64,000 nt of DNA from the NCBI GenBank assembly GCA_023701135.1, contig JAMPXP010000006.1, positions 156,019 to 220,018 on the forward strand, read 5' to 3'. The notes below the pieces were generated by a model, which made no database searches, was not told the DNA's origin, and saw only the letters and a program-made list of their open reading frames with translations. This DNA is from Desulfobacula sp. (lineage in GTDB: Bacteria > Desulfobacterota > Desulfobacteria > Desulfobacterales > Desulfobacteraceae). Shown here piece by piece: positions 8,930 to 16,655 of the stretch. Both the position numbers and the translations under genes were made by a program. How positions within the stretch are numbered: position 1 is the stretch's first letter; every line of letters begins with the position of its first letter.

Positions 8930-9676
8930 ATGCAAACCAAGAACCGGGGAAATAAAACAGAGAGCAACCCATGGCGGGAAAAAACCATTGTTGAGTATGC
9001 CTATCTGGTAAAGCATATTGCCTCAAGATTTGCCATGCGCGTTCCCTCCAGCGTTTTTTTCGGTGAACTGGTGTCTGCAGGATCCCTGGGCCTTATCGAT
9101 GCCGTGGATAAATTCGATCCTTCCAAACATGTCAGCCTCAAAACCTATGCCCAGTATCGGATCAAAGGCGCCATTTTGGATGAACTGCGCAGCATGGACA
9201 CCTACTCAAGGTCCATGAGAAAAAAGATCCAGGACATTACACGGGCCGTTAAAGCCATTGAAGAGCGGAAAGGCGCATCGCCCACGGATGAGGAAATATG
9301 CAGGGAGCTGAACGTTTCCCTTGAAACGTATCATGATATGCTGACCAATATTCATGGGGCTTCTGTTCTGAGCCTGGACGAGTTCATCAAAACAAAACAG
9401 AATGATACCTGGTCAAAAACAAGGTTTCAATCCGGCATTAAGGAAGAAGAGACCCCGGCCGATTCTTTTGATAGGGAAGAATTGAAACAGATTATGGCAG
9501 AGATCATCAAGACATTGGGCCGGAAAGAACAGATGGTGGTTTCCCTGTATTATTACGATGAATTGACCTTAAAAGAAATCGGCGAGGTGCTTTCGTTGAC
9601 CGAATCGCGTATCTGCCAGATTCATTCCGCGGTTCTGCTCAAGATGAAGGCCAGGCTCGAGGACGAGTTTAAATAA
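8930..9676 (+). CDS. fliA: Flagellar sigma factor FliA (sigma28)
   Basis: FliA is the RNA polymerase sigma factor for late flagellar genes. Region 2 is visible as VEYAYLVKHIASRFAMRVPS through YAQYRIKGAILDELRSMD. Region 3 is the segment containing SMRKKIQDITRAVKAIEERKG. Region 4 near the C-terminus has the helix-turn-helix YDELTLKEIGEVLSLTESRI. Its 248 residues match the family. Likely targets in this window, from sequence, are the promoters at 34109-34135 (fliC), 30502-30529 (fliD), 18868-18895 (flgN) and 58718-58744 (pseC). No anti-sigma factor FlgM is evident in the window. Confidence 0.96.
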   Translation: MQTKNRGNKTESNPWREKTIVEYAYLVKHIASRFAMRVPSSVFFGELVSAGSLGLIDAVDKFDPSKHVSLKTYAQYRIKGAILDELRSMDTYSRSMRKKIQDITRAVKAIEERKGASPTDEEICRELNVSLETYHDMLTNIHGASVLSLDEFIKTKQNDTWSKTRFQSGIKEEETPADSFDREELKQIMAEIIKTLGRKEQMVVSLYYYDELTLKEIGEVLSLTESRICQIHSAVLLKMKARLEDEFK

Positions 9677-9687
9677 AGAGGTGCAAA

Positions 9688-11232
9688 ATGTCCGACCCGA
9701 TAATCGAAGAAGACGGTTTAATTTCTCAGGATGATATTGACAGGCTTATGGAATCCTCTTCCAGTGAAGAGGCCCAGGATAAAATGGCCGAGGAGAGTGA
9801 CCTGGCGGATGAATTGGGAGAGCTTTCCCAGGATGATATCGACAGCCTCCTGAATTCAAATGTATCAGGCCAAGCGGATTCATTGGGTGAACCGGATGCG
9901 TCAGCGACGGAAGACGGCGAAATGGAACTCATTTCCCAGGATGATATCGACCAATTGATGAATTCAAACCCCGGATCCGGGGAAAGCCTTCCGGTTCCTG
10001 ACGAGGATGAAGACTTTGAAGAGCTGTCCCAGGACGATATTAAAGCCCTCATGGGAGCCCAGGATAAAAAAAATGAAGAGGAAGGCACGATACGTCAGGA
10101 TGATTTCGTCATCAACGAATCCGAGGCCGACAGTGTGTCGGACTGCCTCATTACCCAGGCCGCCCTTGACAAACTGATGGAAAATGTCACCCTGATCCCT
10201 GATCCGGTTATTGCCGATGAAACACCACCGGCTGAAACAGAATCAGCCGGCAGCCCTGGATCCGATGCCGATACAATATCCTTGGACATATCCGACGCGG
10301 ATACGGAAGATTTTTTAAAACCCGGATCTGATACGGATGTTCTTGAATTGAACGATGACAGGGAAGATGTCACCCAGGAAGATATTGATGCACTTCTCTC
10401 AGAACCGGATGATGATGAGGAAGCCGAAGATGATGTTCTCATTTCCCAGGATGATATTGATACCCTCCTCATGGCGGCGGACCAGGAGGACGAAGATGTC
10501 CTGGGGGATCTCATGGACAAGGGTATGGATATCGGCCTTGATGAAGACCTCTTTGAAAAAGAACCCTCTGGTGAAACCGGAGAAAAAGAGGATGAGGAAA
10601 TCGGAAATGAAGCGGACGATGAGGGCGTAGATGAAGATGAAAATGAAGATCAGGTCGTCCTTCAGGGAGAGGATGAAGTCACCCTGCAATCGAAAAAGAA
10701 AAAAGCCGGATCTCCCCGGATCAAAAAAAAGCTGGTTCTGGCCTTTGCCTCTTTCCTGGTTCTGCTCGGAATTGCAGTGCCCATAAGCTATTTTCTCTTT
10801 TTTTCAAGTGGTCAGAAACCTGAGGAGGTTATTGTGAGCACTTCCCAACCGCCTGCGGTGAGCCCGCAAAGAGAGGTCGAGATTGATACTGTCGAATCGC
10901 CTGCCAAGCCATTGGTGGAAAATAAAAATTCAGGCAATATGGTTTTAAAGGATTTTATCATATTGGCACCTGATATTTCAAAACAAATGACCTATATCAC
11001 CGCCGATATCTCCATTGATTATGCCGATCAGAAAGCCTCTCAGGAAATCCGGAAGAACCTGTCCTATTACCGGGATTTGATTTATGACGCCATCGGCAAG
11101 AGCCTGGTTGCCGAGAAACAGGAAGATATTACAGAAGAGGAAATTCTTTCCAGAATTGAAACCGTATTGCGTTCGGCATTGCCCGGAGATTCCATCAGCC
11201 GGGTCAGTTTTCTATCATTTAAGATCAGCTGA
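9688..11232 (+). CDS. Membrane-anchored FliL-like protein with seven FliM-type CheY-binding motifs
   Basis: This 514-residue protein has three parts. Residues 1-335 are very acidic and carry seven copies of the motif that FliM uses to bind CheY-P: LISQDDIDRLM (11-21), LSQDDIDSLL (46-55), LISQDDIDQLM (81-91), LSQDDIKALM (113-122), a degenerate LITQAALDKLM (154-164), VTQEDIDALL (228-237) and LISQDDIDTLL (251-261). A basic patch and one membrane helix follow (about 341-373). Residues 415-514 resemble the FliL periplasmic domain, which contacts the stator. It has a good ribosome site (GAGGTG) and sits right after fliA. The sequence suggests a multivalent CheY-P binder at the motor, but that function is inferred. 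Confidence 0.75.
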   Translation: MSDPIIEEDGLISQDDIDRLMESSSSEEAQDKMAEESDLADELGELSQDDIDSLLNSNVSGQADSLGEPDASATEDGEMELISQDDIDQLMNSNPGSGESLPVPDEDEDFEELSQDDIKALMGAQDKKNEEEGTIRQDDFVINESEADSVSDCLITQAALDKLMENVTLIPDPVIADETPPAETESAGSPGSDADTISLDISDADTEDFLKPGSDTDVLELNDDREDVTQEDIDALLSEPDDDEEAEDDVLISQDDIDTLLMAADQEDEDVLGDLMDKGMDIGLDEDLFEKEPSGETGEKEDEEIGNEADDEGVDEDENEDQVVLQGEDEVTLQSKKKKAGSPRIKKKLVLAFASFLVLLGIAVPISYFLFFSSGQKPEEVIVSTSQPPAVSPQREVEIDTVESPAKPLVENKNSGNMVLKDFIILAPDISKQMTYITADISIDYADQKASQEIRKNLSYYRDLIYDAIGKSLVAEKQEDITEEEILSRIETVLRSALPGDSISRVSFLSFKIS

Positions 11233-11243
11233 GGGGAGATAGG

Positions 11244-11546
11244 ATGACAACCATACCGGGTCACAATCTGGTCATTCAGCAGTCCGGGGTTGCTCAGGAA
11301 ATAACCCATCCGACAACCACACCCAAACCGTCCCCGGAACAGGCGGCTGTTCTCCAGCAAGCCGGGGAAGTCCTTAAAAACTCAACGGTTCAGGAGTTTG
11401 AAGAATCTGAACGGCTGAAATTGAAAAAAGAGAAAGAATCACTGGTCGCAAAACAAAGGAAAAAAGAGCATAAAAATAAGAAAAGGCGGGAAGATCTGGA
11501 ACAGGACCCCGATGCAACGGGAAAGCTTGTGGACACCATCATATGA
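11244..11546 (+). CDS. Small charged protein of unknown function in the flagellar operon
   Basis: This 100-residue protein is not one I recognise. The N-terminal 35 residues are rich in Thr, Pro and Gln; the rest is Lys/Glu-rich and probably helical (FEESERLKLKKEKESLVAKQ). No membrane segment or signal peptide is seen. GAGGGGAG at 11231-11238 gives a strong ribosome site for the ATG at 11244. Its stop overlaps the next gene by four bases (ATGA), so the two are probably made together. The reading frame is well supported; the role is unknown. Confidence 0.7.
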   Translation: MTTIPGHNLVIQQSGVAQEITHPTTTPKPSPEQAAVLQQAGEVLKNSTVQEFEESERLKLKKEKESLVAKQRKKEHKNKKRREDLEQDPDATGKLVDTII

Positions 11547-12130
11547 TTAAATTATTTTCAGTTGAATTCTGGGTGGCGATTCTTTTTTTCATCAATTTTT
11601 CCCTGGTTTTGTTCGTTTTCATACTTATCCGGAAAATGAACGGATTTCTAACTGAACAAGCCTTTCAAGCCACTTTTGAAAAAGAAAGGGAAGAAAATGA
11701 TCCGGTCTCGGACACGGCGTCGGATATCATGGACATGCTGGAGCCCTTGGTCAAGGATTCCAGGGAGGCAGCCATTCAGTTTGACGAGCAGATAAAGGAT
11801 AAGAAAAGACTCATTAAGAGCTTGAATGATGCATTGGATTCCCGGATCATCAATATCAACCTTTTGTTGTCCCGGGCCGATGCCATGCAGAAAAAAATCG
11901 AAGAAAGGCAGGCCGAATCCGGCAGGATCCTTGCAGATCTCTCAAGGGATGGGGCTGTGGAGGTTTCGGCAGGCACCTTGGAAAACCAGCAGCATCAGAT
12001 CCTTAAAATGTATCATCAGAACTATGATATTGATACCATTGCCCAGGAATTATCCATACCCAGGGGTGAGGTTCAACTGGTAGTGGACCTGAAGAAAAAA
12101 TTCCTGGAAATGGAAAAGAACAGCAGATGA
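11543..12130 (+). CDS. Single-pass membrane coiled-coil protein, DUF2802/SwrB-like
   Basis: The 195-residue product has one N-terminal membrane helix (about residues 6-28), a long charged coiled-coil stretch, and a C-terminal helix-turn-helix-like end (NYDIDTIAQELSIPRGEVQL, then VVDLKKKFLEME). This layout resembles DUF2802 proteins in proteobacterial flagellar operons and SwrB of Bacillus, which helps activate the export apparatus. The resemblance is by layout and the C-terminal pattern only. It overlaps both neighbours by four bases, so it is translationally coupled in the operon. Confidence 0.65.
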   Translation: MIKLFSVEFWVAILFFINFSLVLFVFILIRKMNGFLTEQAFQATFEKEREENDPVSDTASDIMDMLEPLVKDSREAAIQFDEQIKDKKRLIKSLNDALDSRIININLLLSRADAMQKKIEERQAESGRILADLSRDGAVEVSAGTLENQQHQILKMYHQNYDIDTIAQELSIPRGEVQLVVDLKKKFLEMEKNSR

Positions 12131-13188
12131 TCTCAGGCATCCATGTTTCGTCCTCCGAGATTGTTATCCAGAAAGGGGAAACCAAAAAAAATGCGCTTCC
12201 CCTCTTTGTCAAAGATCAGGTTGTCCACGCAAAAGTTCTGGAGCTGCTCCCAGAGGGCAGCGCCCGCCTTCTGATCAACAACCGCACGGTTACAGCAAAA
12301 ACACCCATGTTGCTGAAGCTTGGGGAGGAAATTCAGCTCAAGGTTCTTGAGGAAAAAGAAGGGGTTCTGTTAAAATTCATGGGGCCGGCCCAGAAGATAA
12401 CAACCCCACAGATTTCGTCTTTGATCCGGTTTTTTCCGGGGAATGAAGCCCTGGCAGATGTCTCCCGCATCCACATCCCCCGGGTAAAAAATCTTCTCCA
12501 CGAGCTGGCATTAAAATCCGGCAAAGCAGACCATTTGTTTTTACCTAGACTCATTGAAAAAATGGGCCTGACCCTGGAGAGTAAAACAGCAAGACTGTTG
12601 CAAGAGCAGATGCCTTTACCCAACTTGAAGCAGACGTCTTTTGTTCTCCTCAATCAGGATGTAAAGGCCTTGATCCAAAAAGAATTGCTCATGGCCGGAC
12701 CCAATCCTTCGGAAAGCCTAAGCATGGCCGCTTCATTTTCCGAAACCCTGGAAAACTTTCAGATCTTAAACCATCACAGCTCTGAATCAGGACGATTTCT
12801 TTTGCCTTTCCCTGTTTTCAATGAAGAGGTTTTCCGGTTTGGCCAGCTTTTCATCGATACCGGAGGCAAAAAAAACAAGGAAGAAGGCTCTGCCGACAGG
12901 CTCATTCGGATTTCTTTTTTGCTGGATATGACTCTTCTGGGACCGTTGAGGGCGGATTTTTCAATCCTCAAAAAAGAAATCTCCGGCCGTTTCCTTTTGA
13001 ACGATGAAGATACATGTCAATATGTCCGTTCAATGATTCCCGAGCTCAGAGAGAAACTCAAGGCCATTGATTATACAGTTCATGAAATTGATTGCGCCCT
13101 GGGAGATAAGATTCGGCTTCAGCCGGTTGATTTTATAGACTCCTTGTTAAAAAGCGAGTCTGACAGGGTTTTAAATATAGTGATTTGA
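12127..13188 (+). CDS. FliK-like flagellar hook-length control protein
   Basis: The 353-residue product starts with a domain containing FVKDQVVHAKVLELLPEGSA and ARLLINNRTVTAKTPMLLKL, a pattern seen at the start of FliK-like proteins. The C-terminal part (about residues 215-350) holds FLLDMTLLGPLRADFSILKK and a predicted helix ending MIPELREKLKAIDYTVHEID, matching the FliK C-terminal domain that touches FlhB to trigger the export switch. It overlaps the preceding gene by four bases and is followed by a FlhB C-terminal-domain protein, the same kind of pair as YlqG-YlqH in Bacillus. A separate classical fliK may exist elsewhere. Confidence 0.65.
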   Translation: MISGIHVSSSEIVIQKGETKKNALPLFVKDQVVHAKVLELLPEGSARLLINNRTVTAKTPMLLKLGEEIQLKVLEEKEGVLLKFMGPAQKITTPQISSLIRFFPGNEALADVSRIHIPRVKNLLHELALKSGKADHLFLPRLIEKMGLTLESKTARLLQEQMPLPNLKQTSFVLLNQDVKALIQKELLMAGPNPSESLSMAASFSETLENFQILNHHSSESGRFLLPFPVFNEEVFRFGQLFIDTGGKKNKEEGSADRLIRISFLLDMTLLGPLRADFSILKKEISGRFLLNDEDTCQYVRSMIPELREKLKAIDYTVHEIDCALGDKIRLQPVDFIDSLLKSESDRVLNIVI

Positions 13189-13191
13189 AAA

Positions 13192-13467
13192 ATGGAAAAA
13201 AGATATATCCAGAAGGCTGTCGCGCTAAAATATGACCGGAAAAAAGATGGTGCCCCCAAGGTGGCGGCCAAGGGAAAGGGCAAGGTAGCCGAGAAAATCA
13301 TTGAACTTGCGAAAAAACATGATATTCCCATTAAGGATGATCCTGACTTGGTGGAGGTCTTGTCCTCCCTTGATATCAATCAGGAGATTCCTTCAGAAAT
13401 TTATGCGGCCGTTGCAGAACTACTGGCCTTTGTCTATTCCCTGAATTCCAAACGCCGGCCCATATAA
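13192..13467 (+). CDS. Stand-alone FlhB C-terminal-domain protein (FlhX/YlqH type)
   Basis: This 91-residue protein aligns along its whole length with the cleaved C-terminal part of FlhB. Its AVALKYDRKKDGAPKVAAKG corresponds to AVALKYDGKTMDAPKVLAKG just after the NPTR site of FlhB, and AVAELLAFVYSL corresponds to AVAELLAYVYKL. It has no Asn-Pro cleavage site and no membrane part. Such proteins (FlhX, YlqH) can partly replace the FlhB C-terminal fragment in other bacteria. It begins three bases after the FliK-like gene, which suggests a functional pair. Role here is inferred. Confidence 0.88.
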   Translation: MEKRYIQKAVALKYDRKKDGAPKVAAKGKGKVAEKIIELAKKHDIPIKDDPDLVEVLSSLDINQEIPSEIYAAVAELLAFVYSLNSKRRPI

Positions 13468-13470
13468 AAA

Positions 13471-13506
13471 ATCGGATAAAGAATCGGATAAAACACCGGA
13501 TAAAGA
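13471..13506 (+). repeat. Three tandem copies of a 12-base unit
   Basis: Directly after the stop of the FlhB-like gene, the 12-base unit ATCGGATAAAGA is repeated as ATCGGATAAAAC and ACCGGATAAAGA, with no spacing between copies. It is non-coding and lies in the gap between two converging genes. No function is evident; it is not an inverted repeat or terminator. Confidence 0.6.
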
Positions 13507-13542
13507 TCAAAATTTACATGCAGCTTTTGTATGGAAAGAGGC

Positions 13543-13746
13543 TTAATAGCCGCCGGCCGCATCGGATATATTGTGATGATCCTCAATGTCCTTGATCAGG
13601 ACAAGTTTGTTGCAACCTGAGCATACCATCTTAAGGGTCGACACCCTTCCCCTGAAAAGTTTTGTGCCGCAAAAGGGGCAAAAATAATCCATATGGATGG
13701 GCATGCTTTTCTGATCGTTATTCTGGTCAGTCGTCTCTGATATCAT
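13543..13746 (-). CDS. Small zinc-ribbon protein
   Basis: The 67-residue product has two CxxC pairs (C23/C26 and C42/C45) in YFCPFCGTKLFRG and MVCSGCNKLVLIK, the classic spacing for a zinc ribbon. There is nothing else recognisable. It is transcribed against the flagellar genes and sits alone between two flagellar operons, so it need not be part of motility. The start ATG at 13746 has only a weak ribosome site (GGAAA). The regular cysteine pattern argues that it is real. Confidence 0.6.
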   Translation of the reverse strand: MISETTDQNNDQKSMPIHMDYFCPFCGTKLFRGRVSTLKMVCSGCNKLVLIKDIEDHHNISDAAGGY

Positions 13747-14083
13747 ATATACAAATTTCCAAATTATTTTTTACAGTGATTTTTCCCAGGAGCTGGTGTT
13801 TCTTTCCAGGAAGCAAAGTCTGTGTTTAACGTTAAAACGGATTTTATGCAAGGATTTTTTTTATTCAGGGTTTTGAAGCCGCTAGGAAAATTTTTCTGAG
13901 TACTGTCAATTATTATTCTGTTTTCCTGTTGGACTTTTGGCGGGAAAAAAGAAATCGGCTTTTGTTCATTATGGTGCCGAATTATCATAAACAACCGATG
14001 CGAGCCGGTTTGAAGGGCTTCTGTCACCTTGGGCCTTCCAGGGTCGGCCCCTGTTGTTTTCCGGGATAATTCGAAATCGTCAA
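13747..14083. other. Non-coding region upstream of the flgF promoter
   Basis: This stretch separates the zinc-ribbon gene from flgF. It is AT-rich at its left end and shows no convincing gene; an open frame on the minus strand runs through it but starts inside flgF and matches nothing. Its right end borders the sigma54-type promoter at 14084, so binding sites for the sigma54 activator (FlrC/FleR type) would be expected here, but I cannot identify them by eye. A GGGCC/GGCCC inverted repeat lies near 14031-14050. Confidence 0.4.
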
Positions 14084-14099
14084 TGGCATCCATATTGCA
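14084..14099 (+). promoter_or_regulatory. Sigma54-type promoter for flgF operon
   Basis: TGGCAT, five bases, then TTGCA match the -24/-12 consensus TGGCAC-N5-TTGCW with the invariant GG and GC correctly spaced. The predicted transcript would start near 14111, about 43 bases before the flgF ATG at 14154. Rod and ring genes are commonly sigma54-dependent in polar flagellates. Strong sequence match, not experimentally shown. Confidence 0.75.
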
Positions 14100-14153
14100 A
14101 TATCCACATTGACTGGTGTTTTTGCGGCAATAATCCTTTGCAGGAGAGATATA

Positions 14154-14846
14154 ATGATTCTTGAGGTGACCCGGCCTGTCCAAGGCGGTTTAAGGCAGGA
14201 AAGAAAGCTGGAATCGGTTTCAAACAACCTTGCCAACGCAGAAACCATTGGATTTAAAAAGGATACCATCAGTTTCGATCTTAAATTCAAGGCTCAGGTC
14301 AATAAAGATTTTTCCCAGGGTTCTTTTCAGGCAACAGGCAATGCCCTGGATGTGGCTTTATCCGGCGAGGGGTTTTTTAAAATCGAAACTCCGGAGGGGA
14401 TCCGGTATACCCGGAATGGTAATTTTTCCCTGGATATCAACGGGGTCCTGATAGATCAGAACGGCAACCCTGTATTGGGCCAGGGAGGCGCCATCGTCAT
14501 TGCCGGGGAAGAGATGGAAGAGACCCTGTCCATCAATCAGATCGGTGAAATCAGCCTTGGCGGAGAAATACTTGATACCCTTGACATTGTGACCTTTGAA
14601 GATAAGCGGAAATTGGAACGGGAGGCAGAGAACCTTCTGTCGTATAAGGGCCCGACCACGGATGAAATCCAGGTGGAGCAGACGGTTGTCCAGCACAGGA
14701 CCCTTGAGAATTCCAATATCCAGGTTGTGGATGAAATGGTTCGCATGATTGATTATCACAGAATGTTCGAAACCTTTACAAAATCCATCCTGACCTTTGA
14801 TGAAGTTGATAATAAAGCCATCAATGACGTGGGTAAACTCAGATAA
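14154..14846 (+). CDS. flgF: Flagellar proximal rod protein FlgF
   Basis: FlgF is a subunit of the proximal rod that carries torque through the periplasm. Residues 20-31 hold SVSNNLANAETI, the rod/hook N-terminal signature, followed by GFKKD. A middle domain and the C-terminal rod motif (VVDEMVRMIDYHRMFETFTK) follow. I use the ATG at 14154, preceded by AGGAGA at 14142-14147, which gives 230 residues; an upstream start at 14109 would fall before the expected transcript start. It is the first gene after the sigma54-type promoter and is followed by flgG. Confidence 0.93.
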   Translation: MILEVTRPVQGGLRQERKLESVSNNLANAETIGFKKDTISFDLKFKAQVNKDFSQGSFQATGNALDVALSGEGFFKIETPEGIRYTRNGNFSLDINGVLIDQNGNPVLGQGGAIVIAGEEMEETLSINQIGEISLGGEILDTLDIVTFEDKRKLEREAENLLSYKGPTTDEIQVEQTVVQHRTLENSNIQVVDEMVRMIDYHRMFETFTKSILTFDEVDNKAINDVGKLR

Positions 14847-14864
14847 AAGAATAGGAGACATATA

Positions 14865-15647
14865 ATGATACGATCACTCTGGTCAGCCGCCACAGGTATG
14901 AACGCCCAGCAGATGCAGACCGATGTGGTGGCCAACAATCTGGCCAATGCCAGCACCACGGGATTTAAAAAATCCAGGGCCAATTTTGAAGATCTCATGT
15001 ACAAAACCATGCAGGTTGCAGGTCAGACAACTCCGGGCGGAGGCCAGGTCCCTTCCGGAATTCAGATCGGCATGGGCGTCAAACCCGCCGGGATACAGAA
15101 ACTGTTTACCCAGGGGGATTATATCCAGACTGATAATCAACTGGATATGGCCATCCAGGGCAATGGCTTTTTCAGGATAAGACACGGGGATGAGGATCTA
15201 TATTCCCGGGCCGGCAATTTTACATTGGACAGTGAGGGATTTTTGACCACTCCCTCAGGTGATCGTCTTCAGCCCGAGATCTCCCTTCCGGCAGAGACGG
15301 TAACCGTGACCCTTCAGGACAACGGCACCCTGACGGCCAATGGGGCCGATGAAACCATCCTGGCCACGGCAAACGTATTGATCAGTACCTTTATCAACCC
15401 CTCCGGGCTTTTTGCAGTGGGCAATAATCTTTTCAGAGCCACGGAAGGTTCTGGCCCGGCAACGGAAGGAACTCCGGGTGAGGAGGGATTGGGAACCGTG
15501 GTGAACAATTATCTTGAAGGGTCCAATGTGAGCGTGGTTGAAGAAATAGTGTCCATGATATCCGGGCAGAGAGCCTATGAGGCCAATTCAAAATCGATTC
15601 AGACGGCGGATTCCATGCTCGGCACAGCCACAGGATTGAAGCGATAA
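14865..15647 (+). CDS. flgG: Flagellar distal rod protein FlgG
   Basis: FlgG builds the distal rod. It begins MIRSLWSAATGMNAQQMQTD and continues VVANNLANASTTGFKKSRA, the family hallmark. It also has the middle segment PSGIQIGMGVKP and the C-terminal NNYLEGSNVSVVEEIVSMIS and AYEANSKSIQTADSML. Its 260 residues are exactly as expected. It is 18 bases after flgF with GGAG at 14853-14856 as the ribosome site. Confidence 0.97.
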   Translation: MIRSLWSAATGMNAQQMQTDVVANNLANASTTGFKKSRANFEDLMYKTMQVAGQTTPGGGQVPSGIQIGMGVKPAGIQKLFTQGDYIQTDNQLDMAIQGNGFFRIRHGDEDLYSRAGNFTLDSEGFLTTPSGDRLQPEISLPAETVTVTLQDNGTLTANGADETILATANVLISTFINPSGLFAVGNNLFRATEGSGPATEGTPGEEGLGTVVNNYLEGSNVSVVEEIVSMISGQRAYEANSKSIQTADSMLGTATGLKR

Positions 15648-16655
15648 ATGAACAGGGTTTCTCCAATATGGTTTGGGTTTTTGAGCCTGTTTATAACGGG
15701 TTTGGCTTTTATTTGCCAGGGGTTTTTGACGGATCTTCTGGCCGACGACGGGTCAATGAACCCTGCCGGGATAGAGATTGCCGTAAGAGAGACAAGCACA
15801 GTTCAATCCTCTCGTGTTTTTCTTCAGGATATTGCAGATATCAAAGTGGATGGGTTTTTAAGGGAAACGCTGGGAAAGATAGATTTCGGGCTTTCTCCCA
15901 AACCCGGTAAAATAAGGTCCATTGACAAAGGGAAAATTATATCTGCAATTCAGCGTGAGCGATACCTGCCGGCGGATTCCATCATCACCTGCCCGGACCG
16001 CATCTATGTGAAGCGTGGGTCGGAACAGATCTCAGCCTCGGATATCCGAAAATATGTTGAACAACAGCTTTCAGAAAGTTTCGGAAACAGAGAATTCAAT
16101 TTGATCACATTTAATGTCAGGGGTCTTGAGCCCTATCCTTCGGGAGAGATGCGTTTTTTTTCCGATTCAGAGGATATGGTCGATAAAAACGGGAAATTAT
16201 CGCTCTTTGTGAATATTGTCATTAATGGAAAGAAAGCAGACAGGGTCAGTGTTACAGGCCTTGTTGCCCTTTACGAAACAGTGCTTCTGGCCCGGCATGC
16301 CTTTGAAAAGGGAGAGATCCTCTCAAGGGAAAGCATATACGCGGAAAAGAAAAATATTTTTGAACTGGGTGACGGATATATTCAATCCATTGATGCCATT
16401 GAGGGAAAGCAGCTTGCCGCAGCTGTCCGGCAGGGGGAATGTATCTTGACAAGCCTTGTGGTCTCTCCTCCATTGGTTCAGAAGGGTGATATTGTCAGCC
16501 TTGTTGCCCAAAATGACACCCTTTTAATTGTTACAAAAGGGATCTGTAGAGAAGACGGGTTCGAAAATGATGTGATCAAGATTGAAAATCTAAATTCCGG
16601 AAAGATCATCAGGGGTAAAATAAAGGATAAATCCAAGGTGGAGGTCATATATTAA
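15648..16655 (+). CDS. flgA: P-ring assembly chaperone FlgA
   Basis: FlgA is a periplasmic chaperone for P-ring (FlgI) assembly. The N-terminus has a hydrophobic segment (about residues 8-30) that serves as signal peptide. The C-terminal half holds the SAF-type domain (ARHAFEKGEILSRESIYAEK and VRQGECILTSLVVSPPLVQK) and ends with LNSGKIIRGKIKDKSKVEVI, typical of FlgA. At 335 residues it is longer than many FlgA proteins because of an extended N-terminal domain. The start abuts the flgG stop. Confidence 0.92.
   Translation: MNRVSPIWFGFLSLFITGLAFICQGFLTDLLADDGSMNPAGIEIAVRETSTVQSSRVFLQDIADIKVDGFLRETLGKIDFGLSPKPGKIRSIDKGKIISAIQRERYLPADSIITCPDRIYVKRGSEQISASDIRKYVEQQLSESFGNREFNLITFNVRGLEPYPSGEMRFFSDSEDMVDKNGKLSLFVNIVINGKKADRVSVTGLVALYETVLLARHAFEKGEILSRESIYAEKKNIFELGDGYIQSIDAIEGKQLAAAVRQGECILTSLVVSPPLVQKGDIVSLVAQNDTLLIVTKGICREDGFENDVIKIENLNSGKIIRGKIKDKSKVEVIY

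Noticed and set aside
13764..14183. Open frame on the minus strand between the zinc-ribbon gene and flgF
   Set aside because: It starts inside flgF, crosses the sigma54-type promoter, and its translation shows no family features.
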